Shown here: piece after piece, positions 9,301 through 18,119 of the stretch
How positions within the stretch are numbered: the stretch's first letter is position 1
How the letters are laid out: the number at the start of each line of letters is the position of its first letter
DNA from: Roseicyclus sediminis
Lineage (GTDB): Bacteria; Pseudomonadota; Alphaproteobacteria; Rhodobacterales; Rhodobacteraceae
DNA: 64,000 bases
Reading direction: 5' to 3'
NCBI RefSeq assembly: GCF_025515305.1
Contig: NZ_JAOPHT010000006.1
Coordinates: 124,001-188,000, forward strand
Program-made: the position numbers and the translations under genes
The notes under the pieces: model-generated
Seen by the model: the letters and a program-made list of their open reading frames with translations, nothing else
Told to the model about the DNA's origin: nothing
Databases searched by the model: none

Positions 9301-9524
9301 TGTCGACGACGATCACGACCTTCGGCGGCTTCCTTCCCCTGATCCTCGCCGGTGGCGGCTTCTGGCCGCCCTTCGCGATGGCTGTGGCCGGTGGCGTGCT
9401 TCTGTCGACGGTGGTGAGCTTCTACTTCACGCCCGCCGCTTTCCGGCTGGTCTATGCAAGGCGGAGAGGCCAGGAAAGCGCCATGGAAACCGCGCCGATC
9501 GCGCGCCTTCAGGCCGCCGAGTGA
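6393..9524 (+). CDS. RND-family efflux pump, inner-membrane permease
   Basis: 1,043 residues, the usual length of HAE-type RND pumps. Two similar halves each have a first transmembrane helix, a large periplasmic porter loop and a block of about five helices. It starts MMLGNLTWREPRIVAL with GGAGG upstream, and the ATG overlaps the adaptor stop. The fourth transmembrane helix carries LVDAGIV where AcrB-type pumps have LVDDAIV, so only one of the two proton-relay aspartates is kept. It probably exports hydrophobic or amphiphilic compounds under control of the TetR at 4538-5131. The substrate cannot be read from sequence. Confidence 0.92.
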   Translation: MMLGNLTWREPRIVALALLVIVAAGLSALISIGRQEDPTITNIFATVTTAYPGADPARVEALVTVEIEEALREIAEVDVIASTSATGISIVSVDLVETIAEARIEQVWSEIRDALSDAAQNFPEGAQEPELGTDGGGAFGAIVALTPARDGVPLTLVGRYGEALGDVLRNVPGTKLVELYGLPEEEVTVTLDAARAAALGLTAGQVSRAIQAADAKLRAGEVSGDRDSLVVEVAGEIDSIARLSSIVLREGEDGATLRLGDIAWIERGARSPAAEVALQDGRTAVLVAARLEDGLQVDTWAAYVRAALAEFEAALPAGLDLALVFDQSTYTAERFAEVGANMAIGVALVVAVLLVTLGLRAALIVAVILPVVSLASLATMNAIGLPIHQMSVTGMIVALGLLVDAGIVMTDEIARRLRSGVPRGRAVADSVSRLTMPLFASTATTALSFLPMILLPGPAGDFVGSIALAVVIMLSWSFVVAVTITPAIAGWLLPAGTGGASGGLPSGILGRAFAASLGWSVRNPVRSMALALVLPVLGFASLPLLTAQFFPGVERDQFTIEVDMAPGTALARTETVVARLDAALAAMPEIESVTWVIGRSAPAFYYNIVSSRDGAPGFAHGLVRTASPEATEAILPLLQRTLPQVAPDAQVLVRGLVQGPPVDAPVELRIVGPDIATLRDEGARLRQLVAGQDAVTLSRASIAEGAPKLVLDIDEAEARRLGLSLADVAAQMEAALVGVTGGSLIEGTEELPIRVRLGEDLRADPAAIRDMGLLPGDAAARGAAGGHPAVPLSAVADVRLEPGEGTITRHNGERANTVQAFLLRGILPEEALSEIRATMEAEGFALPTGYRLEIGGDSDARSSTVNNLLAPLGLIVTLSIAVVVMTFRSFRLAGVALVVSGLSAGLSILALAIFQYPFGINAIIGLIGSIGVSINAALIIMTALQENAEASSGEPEAMVGVVMDSSRHILSTTITTFGGFLPLILAGGGFWPPFAMAVAGGVLLSTVVSFYFTPAAFRLVYARRRGQESAMETAPIARLQAAE

Positions 9525-9539
9525 GGCGCGCAGGCCCAT

Positions 9540-9574
9540 GCCCGCCAAAGACTGGTCCGGCAGAGGTGGCGGGC
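9540..9574. terminator. Possible bidirectional terminator between the convergent RND and urtE genes
   Basis: GCCCGCCA (9540-9547) pairs with TGGCGGGC (9567-9574) around a 19-nt loop in the 60-nt gap between two convergent stops. There is no T-run on either side, so Rho-independent action is uncertain. Confidence 0.35.
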
Positions 9575-9584
9575 GCCTTCCGCC

Positions 9585-10286
9585 TCAACTGTTGAGGTCG
9601 AAAGCGTTCTGGACCGACGCGCGGTCGGTGTCCGCCTTGCGTTCGGAGAACACGACGGACCCACGGCTGAGAACATAGAACCGGTCGGCGAGATCGAAGG
9701 CGAAGTCGAAATACTGCTCGACCAGGACGATCGCCATCTCTCCCTCCTCGCGCAGCTGGCGGATGACCCGCCCGATCAGCTGGATGATGTTGGGCTGGAT
9801 GCCTTCCGTCGGCTCATCCATCAGCAGGATGCGCGGCCGGCTGATGAGCGCGCGCGCGATGGCCAGTTGCTGTTGCTGGCCGCCGGACAGGTCGCCGCCG
9901 CGGCGGTTCTCCATCTCCTTGAGGACGGGAAACATCTCGTAGATGCGATCCGGGACGACGCGGTCTGCCTTCGGCAGGCAGGCGAACCCCGTTTCGAGGT
10001 TCTCGCGCACGGTCAGCAGCGGAAAGATCATGCGGCCCTGGGGGACGTAGCCCACGCCCATCTGCGCCAGGCGATGGGCCGGCAGTTGCGGCAGGCTGAC
10101 GCCGTCGAGGGAGATGCTGCCGCCCGACCGGGGGTGCGTGCCGGATATGGCTTTCATCAACGACGTCTTCCCGACCCCGTTGGTGCCCATCACGCAGGTC
10201 ACCTCGCCCGTGCGGGCCTCCAGGCTGATGCCGTTGAGGATCTGGCTGCCGCCGTAGTGAAGGGTGAGGTCTCGGACGTCCAACAT
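9585..10286 (-). CDS. urtE: Urea ABC transporter ATP-binding protein UrtE
   Basis: 233 residues with Walker A GTNGVGKTS near residue 34, the signature LSGGQQQQLAIARAL near 134-148 and Walker B ILLMDEPTEG. The GIQPNII segment after Walker B is typical of UrtE/LivF-type subunits. The start ATG 10286 follows the urtD stop by 1 nt. It is the last gene of urtABCDE. With UrtD it drives urea (or short-chain amide) uptake. Confidence 0.93.
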   Translation of the reverse strand: MLDVRDLTLHYGGSQILNGISLEARTGEVTCVMGTNGVGKTSLMKAISGTHPRSGGSISLDGVSLPQLPAHRLAQMGVGYVPQGRMIFPLLTVRENLETGFACLPKADRVVPDRIYEMFPVLKEMENRRGGDLSGGQQQQLAIARALISRPRILLMDEPTEGIQPNIIQLIGRVIRQLREEGEMAIVLVEQYFDFAFDLADRFYVLSRGSVVFSERKADTDRASVQNAFDLNS

Positions 10287-10287
10287 C

Positions 10288-11028
10288 TCAGCGCCCCAGG
10301 TAGACTTCGATGACGCGCTCGTCGGCCATGACATGTTCCAGCGAGCCCTCCGACAGGACGGAGCCCTCGTGCAGGACGGTCACCCGGCAATCGAGACGGC
10401 GCACGAATTCCATGTCGTGCTCGACCACGACGACCGCATGGCTCAACGCAAGGCGCTTGAGCAGGTCCGCAGTGTGGTTCCGCTCCTCCGTGGTCATCCC
10501 GGCGGCCGGCTCGTCCACGAGGAGGAGCCGCGGATCCTGCGCCAGAAGCATCCCGATCTCGAGCCATTGCTTCTGCCCGTGGCTGAGAACGCCAGCCTTC
10601 CGACGGAGGTGATCGGAAAGGCCGATTTCCTGCGCGATCGCCGAAATCCGGGCTTCGTCCTCCGGCGTGACCCGGTCGAACATGCTGGCGAAGGGGCCGC
10701 GCGGCTTGCTCAGGGCCACGCGCAGGTTGTCCCAGACGCTCTGATCCTCGAAGACGGTGGGGCGCTGGAATTTGCGGCCGATGCCCTCGCGCGCGATCTG
10801 CGCCTCGGACATCGACAGGAGCGAATGGCCCATCTCGCCCCATCGCACCGTGCCCTCATCGGGTCGCGTCTTGCCGGTGACGATGTCCATGAAGGTCGTC
10901 TTGCCGGCCCCGTTCGGCCCGATCACGGCGCGCAGCTCGGGCAAGCCGATGGCGAAACTCAGGTTGTTGATCGCCTTGAACCCGTCGAAGGAGACGGAGA
11001 CGCCGCTGACTTCCAGAAGCGTGCTCAT
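10288..11028 (-). CDS. urtD: Urea ABC transporter ATP-binding protein UrtD
   Basis: 246 residues with Walker A GPNGAGKTT, the signature region LSHGQKQWLEIGMLLAQDP (LSHGQ instead of LSGGQ, characteristic of UrtD) and Walker B LLLVDEPAAGMT, followed by VVEHDMEFVR. The start ATG 11028 overlaps the urtC stop by 4 nt (ATGA), giving tight coupling. Confidence 0.94.
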   Translation of the reverse strand: MSTLLEVSGVSVSFDGFKAINNLSFAIGLPELRAVIGPNGAGKTTFMDIVTGKTRPDEGTVRWGEMGHSLLSMSEAQIAREGIGRKFQRPTVFEDQSVWDNLRVALSKPRGPFASMFDRVTPEDEARISAIAQEIGLSDHLRRKAGVLSHGQKQWLEIGMLLAQDPRLLLVDEPAAGMTTEERNHTADLLKRLALSHAVVVVEHDMEFVRRLDCRVTVLHEGSVLSEGSLEHVMADERVIEVYLGR

Positions 11029-12194
11029 GTCCGTTCCTTCCGAACGAGGTAGTCGACGAGGCCCGCCAGGCCCTTCGGCGCGAAGAGCGTGACGAGCACG
11101 AAACCAAGCCCGAGCAGGACCGGCCACCAGTCGATCCACTCGACCCGGTAGAAGCCGAGGTTCAGGTCGGGCGCGCGGCCACCGGTGAAATAGGTCGACA
11201 GAAGCGACACGACGGCCGCCCCGATCACCGCGCCGTAAAGCCGCCCGCGCCCGCCGATGGCGACCCAGACCGCGAGGTAGATCGAGGCGATCGGCGCGAT
11301 CTCGTCGGGATTGATGATGCCCGCCTGCGGGTAGTAGAGCGCGCCCGCGACGCCGCAGATCATCGCCGTCAGCGTGAAGACCACGAGCTTGTAGACCTCG
11401 ACCGGGTAGCCGAGGAAACGCACGCGCAACTCGTCGTCCCGGATGCCGCGCACGATGTTGCCGAACTTGCCGGAGACGAGCCAAGCCGCCCCGACATAGC
11501 AGAGCCCGAGCGCGAGCGCGGAGGCCCAGAAGAACCAGATCGAGATGCGGTCCTGCCCGACCCCTTCGGCGCCTGGGATGTTCTGCAGGCCCGACAGGCC
11601 GTTGTTGCCGCGCAGGCCGGTGTCGTTCTGGAAGAGATAGAGCGACAGCGCGAGCGTCATCGCCTGGGTCAGGATCGAGAGATAGACGCCCGTCACCCGG
11701 CTGCGGAAGGCCAGCCAGCCGAAGACGAGCGCGAGCAGGCCGGGCACGAGAACGACCAGCAGCAGGCTGAGCACGAGGCTGTCGGAGACCGCCCACATCC
11801 ATGGCCAGTCCTCGGCGCCCACGACCGAGAAGATCTGCAACGCCGTGGCCTGACTGATCTCGGCCTCGGTCGGCGGGATCGGCGAACTGGCGAGGTTGGC
11901 GCGGATCACGACCTCGGTCCGGGCCGTCATCAGCCACATGCCGATCATGTAGCCGCCGAGCCCGAAGAAGGCGAAATGGCCAAGCGACAGGATCCCGCAA
12001 TACCCCCAAACAAGGTCCATCGCGAGTGCCGCGAGGCAAAGGCAGAGCGTCATGCCGAGGACCTTGGTGAAGGACACCGACAGTGCCCCTGTCCCGTAGG
12101 CCTCCGAGAGGATCGTCACCGCGATGGCGAGAAGCGTCAGGATCGCGATGAAGACCGGAACCGAGCGGTTGCGCGTGAAGATCGTGTCACGCAT
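11025..12194 (-). CDS. urtC: Urea ABC transporter permease UrtC
   Basis: 389-residue polytopic permease of the branched-chain amino acid/urea type. Hydrophobic helices begin at residue 12, and the family segment DLVWGYCGILSLGHFAFFGLGG lies near residues 60-81. The long extracytoplasmic insert after it (about 90-135) is usual for UrtC compared with LivM. It starts 3 nt after the urtB stop. Confidence 0.93.
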   Translation of the reverse strand: MRDTIFTRNRSVPVFIAILTLLAIAVTILSEAYGTGALSVSFTKVLGMTLCLCLAALAMDLVWGYCGILSLGHFAFFGLGGYMIGMWLMTARTEVVIRANLASSPIPPTEAEISQATALQIFSVVGAEDWPWMWAVSDSLVLSLLLVVLVPGLLALVFGWLAFRSRVTGVYLSILTQAMTLALSLYLFQNDTGLRGNNGLSGLQNIPGAEGVGQDRISIWFFWASALALGLCYVGAAWLVSGKFGNIVRGIRDDELRVRFLGYPVEVYKLVVFTLTAMICGVAGALYYPQAGIINPDEIAPIASIYLAVWVAIGGRGRLYGAVIGAAVVSLLSTYFTGGRAPDLNLGFYRVEWIDWWPVLLGLGFVLVTLFAPKGLAGLVDYLVRKERT

Positions 12195-12197
12195 CCG

Positions 12198-14171
12198 TCA
12201 ATCCCCCGCCGCACGGCCGCGCAGGGCGACGATCCCGCGGGGCCGGAACTGGATGAACAGGATCACGAAAAGGATCATGTAGGTCTGAGCCGCCAGCGTG
12301 TTGGACGGGTTGAGGAACTCGATCGCCTTCTGCAGCGAGCCGATCATGGTCGCGCCCACCAGCGTGCCGAAGATGTTGCCGACACCGCCCACGACCACGG
12401 TCATGAAGCTCTGCACGATGTAGTTGGCACCGAGATCGGGCACGACTTGCGCGAAGAGGCCGATCGCCACGCCCGCGATCCCGGCGATCCCCGAGCCGAG
12501 GCCGAATGTCAGCATGTTGATGCGGTCGGGATTGATGCCCATGGAGGCCGCCATCGCCGGGTTCTGGGTGACGGCGCGCACCTCCAGCCCCAGGCGCGTG
12601 CGGTTCAAGATCAGCCACAGGAGCACGAAGAATATCGCGCCGAGGATGAAGATCGCGATCCGGATCGAACTGATCGACACGACATCGTTCAGCGACACCG
12701 ACCCCGCCAGCCAGTCGGGCGGCGTCAGCGGCTGGGTCAGCGCGCCGAAGACCAGCCGGACGATCTGCTGCAACGCGATGGAAATTCCGAAGGTCGCAAG
12801 CAGCGTCTCGAGCGGCCGGTGGTAGAGCCATCGGATCACCAGCCGCTCCATCGCGACACCGCCCGCGAAGGTGACGGCGAAGGCAAGAGGTATGGCGATG
12901 GCGATCGACAGGGTCTCGTTGGCCACGACGGACTGCACGACATAGCCGGTATAGGCGCCGATCATGATGAACTCGCCATGGGCCATGTTGATGACGCCCA
13001 TGACCCCGAAGGTGATCGCAAGCCCGATGGCCGCGAGAAAGTAGATCGAGGCGAGCGACAGACCGTCGAGCGACAGGTCGAGCACGCGATAGAAGCCGAC
13101 CCGCGTCTCGATCCCCTCCAGCGTTTCGCGCGCAGCCGTGGTCACGGCCGCACTGCTTTCGCGGTAGACTTCGTAGAAGACGTAGCTGCGGACGGCCTCG
13201 GCGACTTCGGCCTCGGTCGGCGCGGGGTCGGCGAGGCCGGCCTCGACCAGTGCAGCATAAGCGCGGTCGCGCGCGTCCTCGGTATTCAACTCCGCGACCG
13301 GCACGCCACCGACACGACCATCCAGGATGTTCGCCGCCAGCACGTCGACACGCTCACTGCGCGGTATGAGCGGCGGGGCAAGGCCCGCATCGACGAGCAT
13401 GGCATAGGCGTCATCCACGCTGAGCGCGTCCCTGCCCGGCCTGATTTGCGCTGCGACGTTCCGGTCCTCGGGCAACGCCTCGGCCACTTCGAGCGTTGTC
13501 GCGAGCAGCGGGTTGAGCGTGGCCCGCGCGCTGAGGCTCACGTTGCCGGCGAGGCTCTGGATGGCCTCGATCCGCGGGGCGTCCTCGTCCGCGAAGGCGA
13601 TCACGAGGGCGGGCAGGAGCGCCTCGACCCGGCGCCGCACGTCGGCGTCGGTCTCCGTTTCCATCATGTCGCGCAGGATCGCGAGATGGCTCTCGTCGGG
13701 GTCGCTTTCGATGGACGCCAGCGCCGAGAGGCGCTCGGCCGGATCGTCCGAGCCGAGCTGGAACTGCACCAGCGCGGCCGCGATCACGCCCTGCACGCCT
13801 CGGTTAGGCCTGAGCTGCGCAACCTCGCGGCTGCCGGCGGTTCCGACCGCCTCGCCGCTTGTGATGTCTAGAAGCGTCAGCGGATCGGCGTCGGGGTCCT
13901 CGACATAGAAGAAAAGCCCGTCACTCTCGCGCTGGTAGAGTTCGCGCGCCTGCCAGGTCGCCAGGAATGCGGGCACCTCCGGCAGGCCGCTTTCGATCAG
14001 GATATCGAGGACGTCCTGCACCGTGCGGCGCGACGCGTCGGCCACGAGTTCGGCGTTTTGCTGCAGGATCGACTGGAGGTCTGGGCCACCAGCTTCCTGG
14101 GCCGCTGCCTTGCCGGGGGGAAGCAGAGACAGGACGACGCCGACGAGGGCGGCGATAGCGAGACGGATCAT
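12198..14171 (-). CDS. urtB: Urea ABC transporter permease UrtB with long N-terminal periplasmic region
   Basis: 657 residues. A signal-like hydrophobic start (1-24) is followed by an extracytoplasmic helical region of about 330 residues with repeated Ala/Glu/Asp-rich helices, then the LivH-type permease core (about 365-650) containing FGVMGVINMAHGEFIMIGAY. The long N-terminal extension is normal for UrtB and separates it from LivH. It is second in urtABCDE, after a 60-nt gap that contains a strong hairpin. Confidence 0.94.
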   Translation of the reverse strand: MIRLAIAALVGVVLSLLPPGKAAAQEAGGPDLQSILQQNAELVADASRRTVQDVLDILIESGLPEVPAFLATWQARELYQRESDGLFFYVEDPDADPLTLLDITSGEAVGTAGSREVAQLRPNRGVQGVIAAALVQFQLGSDDPAERLSALASIESDPDESHLAILRDMMETETDADVRRRVEALLPALVIAFADEDAPRIEAIQSLAGNVSLSARATLNPLLATTLEVAEALPEDRNVAAQIRPGRDALSVDDAYAMLVDAGLAPPLIPRSERVDVLAANILDGRVGGVPVAELNTEDARDRAYAALVEAGLADPAPTEAEVAEAVRSYVFYEVYRESSAAVTTAARETLEGIETRVGFYRVLDLSLDGLSLASIYFLAAIGLAITFGVMGVINMAHGEFIMIGAYTGYVVQSVVANETLSIAIAIPLAFAVTFAGGVAMERLVIRWLYHRPLETLLATFGISIALQQIVRLVFGALTQPLTPPDWLAGSVSLNDVVSISSIRIAIFILGAIFFVLLWLILNRTRLGLEVRAVTQNPAMAASMGINPDRINMLTFGLGSGIAGIAGVAIGLFAQVVPDLGANYIVQSFMTVVVGGVGNIFGTLVGATMIGSLQKAIEFLNPSNTLAAQTYMILFVILFIQFRPRGIVALRGRAAGD

Positions 14172-14192
14172 TTTTTGACTGCCCGTTGGGGG

Positions 14193-14220
14193 GCGACGGG
14201 CGGAGAGGTCCGCCCGTCGC
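14193..14220 (-). other. Strong stem-loop between urtA and urtB
   Basis: Perfect 12-bp arms (GCGACGGGCGGA, then TCCGCCCGTCGC) with a GAGG tetraloop, just after the urtA stop. There is no U-run after the stem in the minus-strand direction, so full termination is unlikely. Such intercistronic stems usually protect the upstream binding-protein mRNA or attenuate downstream expression. Confidence 0.75.
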
Positions 14221-14231
14221 GATGGGTCCGA

Positions 14232-15497
14232 TCAGTAGTTGGACTCGAGCTGTACGCAGGTTTCCGTCTGGGTGTTGTACATGCCGCAGCCAAGGCCCGG
14301 CCAATCGGAGACGAGCACCGAGGATTCCGGCAGGTAGTCGGTCCATGCATCACCCGGCACGGGATCGGTCTGGCTGATGATGTCGAACTGGCCGTCAGCC
14401 GTGATCTCGCCGATCAGGACCGGCTTGGTCAGGTGGTGGTTCGGCAGCATCTCGGCCATCCCGCCAGTGAGGTTCGGGAAGGTCTGGCCGACCATGGCCG
14501 CGATCACCGCGTCAGGATCGGTCGTGCCGGCCTGTTCCACCGCCTGAACCCACATGTTGAAACCGATGTAGTGTGCCTCCATCGGGTCGTTGGTCACGCG
14601 GGTGTCGTCGCCGGTGAATTCATGCCAGGCGGCGATGAATTCCTCGTTGGCGGGCGTGTCGGCCGACATGAAGTAGTTCCAGGCCGCCAGGTGCCCGACG
14701 AGCGGCTCGGTATCGAGGCCGGCCAGTTCCTCTTCGCCGACCGAGAAGGCGACGACGGGGATGTCGTCGGCGGTCACGCCCTGGGCGGCAAGCTCGGTGT
14801 AGAAGCCCACGTTCGCGTCGCCGTTGATCGTCGAGATCACGCCGACCTGCTGACCGCCCTCACCCAGCGCGACCACGTCCGCGACGATCGAGGACCAGTC
14901 GGAATGGCCAAAGGGCGTGTAGTTGACGAAGATGTTTTCCTGCGGGATGCCGGCATCGAGCAGGTAGGCCTCGAGAATGCGGTTCGTGGTCCGGGGATAG
15001 ACGTAGTCGGTTCCCAGAAGCGCGAAAACCTCGACGCCCAGTTCTTCGAGGAAGTAGTCGACGGCCGGGATCGCCTGCTGGTTCGGCGCGGCGCCGGTGT
15101 AGAAGACGTTGTAGGAGCTTTCCTCACCCTCGTACTGCACGGGGTAGAAGACGAGACCATTCAGTTCCTCGACGACGGGAAGGATTGCCTTGCGGCTGGC
15201 GGAGGTCCAGCAGCAGAAGACGACGTCGACTTCCTCGACGGTCAGAAGCTCGCGCATACGCTCGGCGAAGGTGGGCCAGTCGGACGCACCGTCGACTACC
15301 ACCGGCACCAGTTGCTCGCCCAGAAGACCGCCGGCCGCGTTCTGTTGCTCGATCATCATCAGCATCACGTCGCGCAGGGTCGACTCGGAAATGGCCATGG
15401 TTCCGGTGGTCGAATGCAGGATCCCGACCCGAATCTCCGCATCGGCAGCCTGAGCTGAGATGGCGGCCAAGGCCCCCGCAATTAGCAACTTTTTCAT
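14232..15497 (-). CDS. urtA: Urea-binding periplasmic protein UrtA
   Basis: 421 residues from ATG 15497 (MKKLLIAGALAAIS), with AAGGGA about 8 nt upstream and a signal peptide ending near residue 20 (SAQAADA). The mature start AEIRVGILHSTTGTMAISE and the motif DGASDWPTFAERM are hallmarks of the UrtA/FmdD group of type I binding proteins. It binds urea or short amides in the periplasm for UrtBCDE. It is first in the operon and divergent from a LysR gene. No urease genes are in the window. Confidence 0.94.
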   Translation of the reverse strand: MKKLLIAGALAAISAQAADAEIRVGILHSTTGTMAISESTLRDVMLMMIEQQNAAGGLLGEQLVPVVVDGASDWPTFAERMRELLTVEEVDVVFCCWTSASRKAILPVVEELNGLVFYPVQYEGEESSYNVFYTGAAPNQQAIPAVDYFLEELGVEVFALLGTDYVYPRTTNRILEAYLLDAGIPQENIFVNYTPFGHSDWSSIVADVVALGEGGQQVGVISTINGDANVGFYTELAAQGVTADDIPVVAFSVGEEELAGLDTEPLVGHLAAWNYFMSADTPANEEFIAAWHEFTGDDTRVTNDPMEAHYIGFNMWVQAVEQAGTTDPDAVIAAMVGQTFPNLTGGMAEMLPNHHLTKPVLIGEITADGQFDIISQTDPVPGDAWTDYLPESSVLVSDWPGLGCGMYNTQTETCVQLESNY

Positions 15498-15592
15498 CAA
15501 TTTGTCCCTTTGGCTGTGGCAGCTCATTTTGCATCTGCAGCATGATGAAGTCGCATTGACGTGATGTTGTCTGCCGTTATTTTCGGTGCGCC

Positions 15593-15613
15593 GTGGTGCA
15601 GGAATTGCACCAC
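15593..15613. promoter_or_regulatory. LysR-type operator-like palindrome between urtA and the LysR gene
   Basis: GTGGTGCA, five bases, then TGCACCAC: a perfect 8-bp inverted repeat 16 nt before the proposed lysR ATG. It contains T-N11-A, the loose signature of LysR sites. It would suit autoregulation and control of urtA about 95 bp away. Confidence 0.6.
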
Positions 15614-15628
15614 CCGGAAACGGTTCCG

Positions 15629-16507
15629 ATGAAGCACCTGAAGATCTACAGCGCCGTCAGGCTGATCCAGCGACAGGGATCGATCCGAAAGGCGGCCGAG
15701 TTGCTGGCCGTGTCGCCTTCGGCGTTGAACCGGTCGGTGCAGAACTTCGAGGAATCGATCGGGGTCGAGATTTTCGAGCGCATCCCCTCCGGCGTTCGCC
15801 TGACCTCCGCCGGCGAGTTGCTTCTGGTCGTCATCGAACGGCACCTGATCGAATTCGGCGAGTTGCAGCGGCAGTTCGGCAACCTGCGTGACGGCAAGGC
15901 AGGCGAGTTGCAGATCGCGATCGGCGAGGACATCGCCGCCGGCTTGTCGCTGGCGGCGGTCGCGGATCTGGAGGCCGACATGCCGGGCGTGTCAGTCACC
16001 GTGGCTTCGGGCGACATGCTCCGCCTCCTGAGAAATCGCGATGTCGACCTGGCGGTCGTCACCAACCCCGAAACCGATCCCTCGGTCGAGGTCCTGGCCG
16101 CCCATGACGTTCCGCTCGTCGCCTGGTGCCACCGCGATCACCCGTTGCACGGCGGGCGACCAGGCATCTGGGACCTCTTGGAGGGTCGCCTCGTGCTGCC
16201 GCCCGAAGGAACCGGATCGCGGTCCGCGATCAGTCACGTTCTCAGACGCCACAACCTCAAGGAAGGCGTGACGAGCAGCGTCCCGGCCGCGCAACTCGCG
16301 CAGGCCATGGGCGGGGGGATGCGGACCTGCATCTTTCCCGGATGCGTTCTGGACGAAGAGACGCTGCCCGACCGCCTGCGCCCCCTCCCGCTCAAGATCG
16401 GCAATGTGCAGATCAGCGTGCTTCGTCTATCGGGCGTACCGCTCTCGCGCCCGGCGCAAAGCTTCCTGCGGCACATGGAGCGGCGTCTCAACCTCGAAGC
16501 CTCCTGA
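15629..16507 (+). CDS. LysR-family transcriptional regulator divergent from the urea transporter
   Basis: 292 residues from ATG 15629 (MKHLKIYSAVRLIQRQGS). A GTG 36 nt earlier lies inside the palindrome and is less likely. The winged helix-turn-helix covers about residues 5-65 (SIRKAAELLAVSPSALNRSVQNFEE), followed by an effector-binding domain (about 90-290) with the strand ELQIAIGEDIAAG. Its placement suggests control of urtABCDE by nitrogen status or a urea-related ligand; this is inference. Confidence 0.87.
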   Translation: MKHLKIYSAVRLIQRQGSIRKAAELLAVSPSALNRSVQNFEESIGVEIFERIPSGVRLTSAGELLLVVIERHLIEFGELQRQFGNLRDGKAGELQIAIGEDIAAGLSLAAVADLEADMPGVSVTVASGDMLRLLRNRDVDLAVVTNPETDPSVEVLAAHDVPLVAWCHRDHPLHGGRPGIWDLLEGRLVLPPEGTGSRSAISHVLRRHNLKEGVTSSVPAAQLAQAMGGGMRTCIFPGCVLDEETLPDRLRPLPLKIGNVQISVLRLSGVPLSRPAQSFLRHMERRLNLEAS

Positions 16508-16545
16508 CGGGGCAGCATCCCGGAACGGCGGGAAACCGGCCCCGG

Positions 16546-17994
16546 TTACAGAACCGGCCCCATCATCGCGACGGCATTGTTCCACATCCTGCGCAACGTC
16601 TTCCAGGATGCGATCTCGCCCGCATCGACCCGGTGTGAGGCGGCGAGGTAGACCTCCTGCTGCGCGACGATCCTCGCGGTGAGGGCGGCGTCCTGCAAAA
16701 GGACGTTGTTCTCGTAGTTCAGCTCGAAGCTGCGGCGGTCGAGGTTCGCCGATCCGACGAGAGCGATCTCACCGTCCACCGTCAGGGTCTTGGCGTGAAG
16801 GAGACCGTCGGGATACTCGAACACCCTTACCCCCGCATCGACCAGCTCGGGATAGTAGCTCCGGCTTGCAGCGGCCACGATCCAGGAGTCGTTCTGTCTC
16901 GGCAGGATCATCACCGTTCGCACGCCCCTCCTCCCGGCGGCGCACAGAGCCGACTGAATGCCGTCGGAGGGAACGAAATAGGGGGTCGTGATGATGAGTT
17001 CACGCCGCGCGGCGTGGATCAGTGCCTCGAACATCTCCGGCATCGCGGTGGCCCTCACGGTGGGGCCCGTGCCGATCACCTGCGCCACGACCCCGTCGCC
17101 GCCCGCCGGCACGGTGACGTCCGAGATCAGCGGGGTGAGGTCATCGTCCGAGTGTGCCATCCAGTCCTGGACGAAGATGTATTGCATCTGCGCCGCGATC
17201 GGCCCCTCGAACCGGACGACCACGTCGACCCAGGGCGCGAACCTGGCCTTGACCCGGAATTCGGCGTCGGCGCAGTTGGCGCTTCCGCAATACCCGATCC
17301 GGTCGTCGATCACGACGATCTTGCGGTGGTTGCGCAGATCCACCCGGCCCTTGATTGGGTGCAGGAAGATCGGGCGCACCGGCAGTGCCGACACGACATG
17401 CACGCCGGCGTCCTTCATGTCCGACCAATGGCGCGACGCGATGAAGCCGCGCGACCCAAGATCGTCGACCATCACGCGCACGGCCACGCCCCTGCGGGCG
17501 GCCCGCATCGCCGCTTCGGCGACCCTCGATCCGTTGCGGTCGTCGAGCCAGATGTAGAACAGCAGGTGCACCGTGCGTTCCGCCGCGTCGATGTCCGCGA
17601 CGAGCGCGTCGAAGATGGCGTCGGTATCGAAGAAAGGCTCTGCGGTGTTGCCGACCATGGGGGCCAGCCCGTTGATGGAACTGCCGACCCGGAAGAGGTG
17701 CCTGTAGCGCGCGTCGACGACATCGGCCCCCCCGTCCGTCAGGGCGGCGGAGGCCCTGAGCTTCACGGTGGCGATAACGTCCCGGTAGCGCGCAAGGCGC
17801 TTGCGGCCGATATTGGTGTCGCCGAACAGGACGTAGGCGGCCATGCCGATGGCGGGCATTGTCAGGATGACGAGGATCCACGCGGCGCGCGACGCGGCCT
17901 CGCGGTGGGGCCTCAGCAGAGCCCGCAGGACAAAGGTGATCTGAAGCGCCAAGTGCGCACCAAGCGCCAGGAGCGCGATGCCGCCGCCGCTCAT
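16546..17994 (-). CDS. cls: Cardiolipin synthase-like phospholipase D family protein
   Basis: 482 residues with two N-terminal membrane segments (about 5-25 and 37-57), a PLDc_N-like region and two HKD motifs: H223-K225-D230 (NHRKIVVIDD) and H400-K402-D407 (LHAKTLTVD). This is the layout of bacterial cardiolipin synthases, which join two phosphatidylglycerols. GSANCAD and GSANLDRRSFELNYE follow the motifs as expected. It is divergent from an endonuclease/exonuclease/phosphatase-family gene; the two families often occur together. The exact lipid product is inferred. Confidence 0.88.
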   Translation of the reverse strand: MSGGGIALLALGAHLALQITFVLRALLRPHREAASRAAWILVILTMPAIGMAAYVLFGDTNIGRKRLARYRDVIATVKLRASAALTDGGADVVDARYRHLFRVGSSINGLAPMVGNTAEPFFDTDAIFDALVADIDAAERTVHLLFYIWLDDRNGSRVAEAAMRAARRGVAVRVMVDDLGSRGFIASRHWSDMKDAGVHVVSALPVRPIFLHPIKGRVDLRNHRKIVVIDDRIGYCGSANCADAEFRVKARFAPWVDVVVRFEGPIAAQMQYIFVQDWMAHSDDDLTPLISDVTVPAGGDGVVAQVIGTGPTVRATAMPEMFEALIHAARRELIITTPYFVPSDGIQSALCAAGRRGVRTVMILPRQNDSWIVAAASRSYYPELVDAGVRVFEYPDGLLHAKTLTVDGEIALVGSANLDRRSFELNYENNVLLQDAALTARIVAQQEVYLAASHRVDAGEIASWKTLRRMWNNAVAMMGPVL

Positions 17995-18119
17995 CAGGCG
18001 TAGCTTCCTGTCGCCGTGCGGTCGGCACGGGCTGACATTCGGACTGGTGGATGCATAAATCTCCGCCCCGGATTAGGATCGAACGCGACACCAGGATAAC
18101 GCACGGACAAGCCTGCGCC

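Noticed and set aside
7704-9548. A 614-codon minus-strand frame antisense to the first RND pump
   Set aside because: Arg/Asp/Gly-rich shadow of the pump's codon bias, without ribosome-binding site or family signature.
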